64,000 nucleotides of DNA, taken from Catonia carolina (Eukaryota; Arthropoda; Insecta; Hemiptera; Achilidae). Made by a program: the position numbers and the translations under genes. Of this stretch, positions 58,582-64,000 are shown in pieces. Location of the stretch: NCBI GenBank assembly GCA_035578175.1, contig JAQMRL010000001.1:239813538-239877537 (forward strand). Reading direction: 5' to 3'. Each line of letters begins with the position of its first letter. The first letter of the stretch is position 1. The notes under the pieces are model-generated. The model made no database searches and was not told the DNA's origin. It saw only the letters and a program-made list of their open reading frames with translations.

Positions 58582-61500
58582 GATTTTAATTTTTCACTAT
58601 AGACAAGTTAAATATTAATTACTTCAAATTAATAATCCATTTTTTAGTTTTTTTTATAGCAAATTCAAAAAAGGGATAACAACAGTCGCTCAGCTGTACC
58701 TTAACCAGTAAATAAATAAAAAATAATAATGAAACAAACAATTTCTTTACTTTTCATTAGTATTAGTTTTCACTTCAGTAATAGAATTAAAAGATAACCA
58801 AAAATTTTCAATGATCCAGAAAAATAGTTAAAAATATAAAACAATAAACGGATTTTAAACTTTATGCAATATCGGTTTTATCAGTGCATAATACAATCGA
58901 TTCTTACAATCGAATGTTTAAAACTCAAATAAAACCACTAGTGTATTTGTTTCCCATCATTGAATTTGTGGTTTTAGCAGAGCGAGATTTAAAAGATCCA
59001 TTTCTAAATTGAACAGTGATAAAAATGTGTAAAATAAAAATAAAATTCTCTCTATATAGAAACGTTTACAATAAACATTTTCGTCTGCTGTAGTGCGTAG
59101 AAGTTGAATAATTTCAATACTTATTTTAAATATAATAGGTATTACAGAAAATTTCAATTTGTATAAAATACAAATTTTTTATTTTAATTGTAAATGAAAA
59201 TACTGTATATTAAATTGTGGCAGCTATGACATGTTCTATCCCTAGTCAGAAATATTTCTATTAACAGCGGGTCCCAGTAATTTCATACCCCCACTATGGT
59301 TTTTGTCTAGCTAACCCGGAATTTTCATACTCCCGTTTTTATAGATCCTTAACCTAAGCTTGGTACGAGTAATTCTAGTTAGTAATTTTGCATTCCTTTC
59401 TCGTTTTTATCAGGATCTACGTCCTTTTGAATTCTCTATTTACTCGGCTTTAGAATAAAACGCAGCATTTTTGTAGGCCTACAAAAGTATTTTAAAACTA
59501 AAAAATTTTACGCTTAATTAAAAAAATTGACTCACATAAAAAATTACTAACAATTCCGTAATTACGAATAATTATAATATATTTTATTATAATATCTAAA
59601 ATTACTAAAAATCGACATTTTTTATTAAAAAATATTGATAGTTATCTAAACTGTGAAAATACAAGATTTATAAAAATGCAGGTAACAGGATTGTTTGGCC
59701 GCTTACCACTTTTTAAAAATTTTAATTAAATTTATTGATTTATCTACTTGTATATCAAAGGAAAAGAGGTGTGTTAAATTTGAATTCTGGAGAACTACTT
59801 ATGTTAGCGTAGGGGATTCCCAGACATTTCGTCCTATGGGAAATTTATTCTTCTTTTTTCAAGAATTTGATTTCGACCTGTTCCAGTACCCATCTTTTGA
59901 GAGACCTGCCAACATCTCACGTCTCACTTAACTCATACTGAACTGCCTTTATAGAAAACTTGTTGGAACTCATTCCTACTCAAGATGTTTATATCAACGG
60001 CATAACCTCTAATTCTGTCGCCTTTGGCCGGACTCAGTTTCTCTTATATTCTTACATTTGGAATCTTGTCCAGCAGTATACATTATTAGTACTTCTTGAA
60101 ATTTAAATAGTTATTTAAAATTTAAAACTTCTCAAATTACAGCTGTATAGATTTTTTATCTCATGGCTTTAAACTTTCCGATTATTCACAAGGATACAGG
60201 TGAGTAGGGACGGCTATAGTTATAAAATATCAGTTGAGTATCTTTCCTTACTTTATTTTTCAGAGTCTGTGTAGTTCCAAAAATATTCTAAAATTTAGCA
60301 AGTTTCTCTTTAACGTTTGTTAAATAATTATGTAGTAGTATAGAAAAAGCTGAAAGGACGGTTCTCAGCAACAAAAAACGGACACATTTTGGATAATGTA
60401 TGGTAACTCTGAAAATAGAGCCCCTGATTAGGGGGTGTTTCGATAGGTTAGTAAACTGTCAAACGGAAAAATCTGAATAGTGAAATATCTGAATACCTAA
60501 AAAAAACATATTTAGTAATGTTATTACGTAAAGGTTCTAACATCATATGATTAGAGACCACTTGGCTTTTACTGAGCTAAAAATATGAACAAATAAGTTT
60601 ATATCTATATCTCATTAGTAGCTGATATGACAGTTTTTATGAATCTTTTTATAGATTCGCAACTTACTTCTCAAACTTGGACTATTTTATGTTACTACTA
60701 AAGTTCTTAATTAATCAAGTGGCATTCGATTTATCTTAGTCACACCTAGATTGTAGGTTACAAAGTATTTCAAAGATCTAAGATTACTAATACAAAACTC
60801 CGTATTGTATAAAATCAACAATCAATTTATGTTCTATCATAGAAAGTGGTTGTCTACACAATTAGGGAGTGCAGAATGATTATTTTAAGAGCAAGGAGCT
60901 TTGATGAATTTGTAAGAAATCTGTCGAGAATTTTAATCACAGGGTTTTCCCTGTCCTTAAAATTGCGTTTACTTATAATAAAATCTATAAACATTATATT
61001 TCTATATTCAGAAAGAAAAATAAAGAAAATCTAAAAGATCTGTAATTCAAATTAAACCCAAATTGCTGAATTAACAATTTACGACTAACAAAAATAAAAA
61101 GTAATTGAAAATAAAATTACAGAAAAATTTAACAACGTTACACACCACAAAGAAATTATTGTCAAAAATTTAGACTTTTTTATGTCCTTGATATTTTTAG
61201 TTACTATTATGAGGATAGTTTAAAAACATAAATATTAATATAAATATCTTATGTTATTTAAGAATACATTATAAATCACACGTTTCGGAAAAGAATTTTT
61301 TATTGAAAATTCCTTTTTGTAACCGCTTCTTGAAGTTGGTTTTACTTTCTTATAAACTATGTACTTTGGTATCAAAAAGTAACTTTACATTAAAGTTGGA
61401 AAATCTGAATGAATGTCGGTACTTGGAATGTTTATACACAATATTTGAGAAGAAATCAGCGGAAGAGGTAGGTTTAAGAATTCTATGAATGTCTTTTATG

Positions 61501-62225
61501 TTTGTGACCGGAACTGTCATGAAATATGGATGTAGAAAAAGTAAGGAAATAAATTAATAATAGTTTAGTTTATCACTGCCATAATTCTGTAGTAACAGAA
61601 ATGTAGAACGGACAAGTTCTTATAATGCTCTTTTATTTTATTAGCTGTTACTTTGCGAGAAGACGTGACCGTGCTGTGCTAAATTTTATAACAACCCCGC
61701 TTCCACTGCCCTGTAATAAATCACACCACGGTAATCCCCCGTACGACCGACATCCCCATCCTCTCACCTTTCTAGAAAAACCAGACATCTAACAACTTTT
61801 TTACTCACACTACTTTTCCGCCCTTTTGTGTAATTTTTCATTTATCCATTTAGGAAACACAATTGGAATTTTCGCTCTGATATAACAGTTTATTTAGTTC
61901 TTTTGATGTGGTTTTCTTTCACGGTATTTTGTTGTTGTCTTATAAGAAAGAAGTTTTGTTAAGTTCATCCATCAGTTTTTCATCAAAGTAGATCCTGAAG
62001 ATTGTTTAAGTGAAAATTTATAGTTAACGATTACAGTTAATATTGCTGTTCTGTTCACAGCATAGACCGTCTAGCATGTTGCCACATCAGAATACTTCAT
62101 TTTGTTTCATTAAAAAAAACTTATTCGGGTTAATTCTGTTTTCTCTATCCACTATCAAATCTGAATTCCCTGAATGGTTGCCACGCGGTCATTTCTCCCA
62201 CTTCCTGCCTTAGTGAATACTCAGA
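58582..62225. other. AT-rich flank, nothing recognised
   Basis: 3.6 kb with only short isolated frames. Slightly GC-richer patches at 59220-59420 and 59930-60060 show no protein similarity I can name. An upstream SLC6 exon or promoter could lie here undetected. Confidence 0.4.
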
Positions 62226-62263
62226 CAGTGACATACCCACGCATTATGTGGGGTATGTCACTG
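62226..62263. repeat. Short hairpin, about 15-bp arms
   Basis: CAGTGACATACCCAC and GTGGGGTATGTCACTG are inverted copies (one extra G in the right arm) around a 7-base loop. Confidence 0.85.
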
Positions 62264-63004
62264 CAATAAGCGGTTATCTGTGACACATTTGTTTTATTTT
62301 TTTTTGTTGTTTAATGTTATTATTAACGAATATTAAGTAAATCTACGAAGTATGTGAGTAGTAGACTAACTGTAAAATGAAAGTGCAGTTGACATTACGC
62401 GGGAATGTTGCTGGTCACATTGGCACGCTAGACACAGGAATGGAAGAAATGGTTGCATGTGCAACCCTCCAGGAAATTCGGATTTGATAGTGGCGTACAG
62501 AAAACAGAAATGGCCAAAACTATTTCTAGTGTTGTAGAGGTCGTCCTAAATTTCTGTTTAGCTGTTCAGACTCGTATCCCAAAACTAATTTTGGAATTCC
62601 AACTCCCTTCATTCTTTGAATGGGCTCGGTTCATTTATTGAGGTAACAAATGATTCCTTTGTTCCTCAAAATTTGATTACCATTTATTGTCTCCAACTCA
62701 TAACTTAAATTAAAATTTCAAATTATTCCCTTTCTAGTAGTTACAACCTCTGACCCTCCGTAAAAAAAATTATAAAAACCGTTCAGTAGAACTCAGTATT
62801 TAGGAGTTAATAGAATTCCCATTTGTATTAGGTTTTTGGAAGCGATTTTCATTTTAAATATATAGATACCGTTTTTCTAAAAAATATATTTTAATTAATT
62901 ATTCTCATAACACGTAGCCTATACAGTTATTATCTGATCGTATTTCTCTCATTCCATTGGCGATTCATACAATTGTAAACACGATTCCTACTTATAATTT
63001 TATT
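62264..63004. other. Intergenic DNA, nothing recognised
   Basis: Short frames only. Confidence 0.45.
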
Positions 63005-63415
63005 GTTGTTTAGGTCATCAGCCGAAAGGCTAGTTTGAACCTGTAGAGGTTTTACTAAGTAAAAAAAGGAGTGAGATGGTTTACCATTGCCTTCTTTACT
63101 GAGTGGAAAAACACCCTTATCAGCACATATTTTCCACTCTGCAAATGAGTGGGAAAGCACCCTCTGAAAAGCACATATTTTCCACTCTGCAAATGACACC
63201 TTCATTTCATTCACCAGAGTCTGGCTGTACAATGAAATTCATTATTTTCAGAGGAGGTAACTCTGATTAGTGTCTTTTACACCTCTACCTCTTCTGTTCT
63301 TAAATGATTCAGTCATTTAATTGGCTGACCATATGATAAGAAATAGAACTATTTATTTTAGAACAGACTGAGAGTAAATAATTTGACACTCCACCTGTCT
63401 GTTACGGGCAGATAC
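63005..63415 (+). mobile_element. Unclassified interspersed repeat B, second copy
   Basis: Same start (GTTGTTTAGGTCATCAGCCG) and end (CCACCTGTCTGTTACGGGCA) as the copy nested at 1796-2199, in the same orientation. A weak 7-base duplication TTTTATT flanks it (62998-63004 and 63416-63422). This copy has an internal tandem duplication of about 50 bases containing CACATATTTTCCACTCTGCA (63125-63196) that the first copy lacks. Confidence 0.8.
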
Positions 63416-64000
63416 TTTTATTATTGATTTTATTTTTGCAGTCATGAGTTGGCCTTTTTGTATAAAATGTCAAGTGCTTTACGTTTAGTTTGCCATGAAG
63501 CGCAGCAAGTACGTAGAGTGTTGCTGTCATTTTACTAAAATGAATTTAATATTTTTGATTAAATCGAACTTTTTTACCCTTCATTTTAAATTTAAAATTT
63601 ATGTAAATATTATTTCGAAAACAACAGCAGATATTGGAATCCTATCATATACTCAAAGAGGACAAATAGCAATACGAGAACAAGGATATTGTAAGGAGAG
63701 AACCATGATTTTTACAAATATTTGAGGAAACGGTTTCTTTAACATTTCAAATACAAATAATATAATCGAATTGAATTGAATTGAAGAGATTTTAAAAAAT
63801 ATCTCCGAAGCTATATATGTTTTTTGATAGGATTAAATTTATTGAATATTTATAACAGATAGTTTCATGCTTGTAACGAAATTAATTTAAAAGAGAGATT
63901 TAACCTATACATTTGTACTAAGTGGGTTGGAAACTAAAATTAGAACACCGACATATGAACGTTGGCGTAAAAGCATTTAGAACATACATTTGCACACGAG
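63416..64000. other. AT-rich end of the window
   Basis: No feature supported; the 76-codon frame at 63495-63725 shows no recognisable domain. Confidence 0.4.

Noticed and set aside
59695..59931. 78-codon plus-strand frame starting MAAYHFLK
   Set aside because: No domain, no codon or splice support, and it stands alone in non-coding DNA.

Overview
The window looks like about 64 kb of AT-rich nuclear DNA from an insect. A hemipteran is a reasonable guess from the style of the mobile elements, but this is inference and cannot be fixed from the sequence alone. The protein-coding content is low. I find one complete multi-exon gene, the last exon of a second gene, and a dense collection of transposable elements. 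There is no bacterial-type gene organisation, no rRNA and no CRISPR array, and no free-standing tRNA: every tRNA-like stretch is the head of a SINE.

The main gene is on the minus strand, from 53505 down to 31014. Twelve exons joined by GT-AG introns with perfectly matching phases encode a 727-residue SLC6 sodium/chloride-coupled transporter of the amino-acid branch (B0AT/SIT1/NTT4-like). It has a glycine where monoamine carriers have aspartate, conserved Na+ and Cl- site residues, the extracellular disulfide pair and a very long EL4 loop. At the left, plus strand 5900-6129 is the last exon of an Mpv17/PMP22-family membrane protein (MPV17L-like); its upstream exons were not found and are probably outside the window.

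Layout. 1-5900: a pogo/Tigger-like MITE, a tRNA-derived SINE split by a 404-bp repeat with a 9-bp target duplication, and a gag-only LTR retrotransposon with nearly identical LTRs, followed by the Mpv17-like exon. 6100-31000: long AT-rich intergenic DNA with transposase remnants (8.4-9.1 kb), a degenerate Tc1/mariner-like element (16.6-17.6 kb), an internally deleted mariner (18.6-19.6 kb), LINE 3' fragments and several SINE families. 31-53.5 kb: the SLC6 gene; almost every intron carries at least one mobile element (R1-like LINE ends, two long foldback elements, two TTAA-flanked piggyBac-type MITEs, a mariner-like element). 53.5-64 kb: upstream flank with a SINE split by a 768-bp hAT-like element (8-bp duplication), two adjacent SINE copies, a 5'-truncated Jockey LINE with an open reverse-transcriptase frame, and a second copy of the 404-bp repeat.

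I do not see a convincing new functional system. The most informative observations are the complete SLC6 gene model, the nested insertions that give relative ages, the SINE family whose tRNA-like head holds an invariant palindrome, the gag-only LTR element, and a foldback-element group sharing a loop motif.
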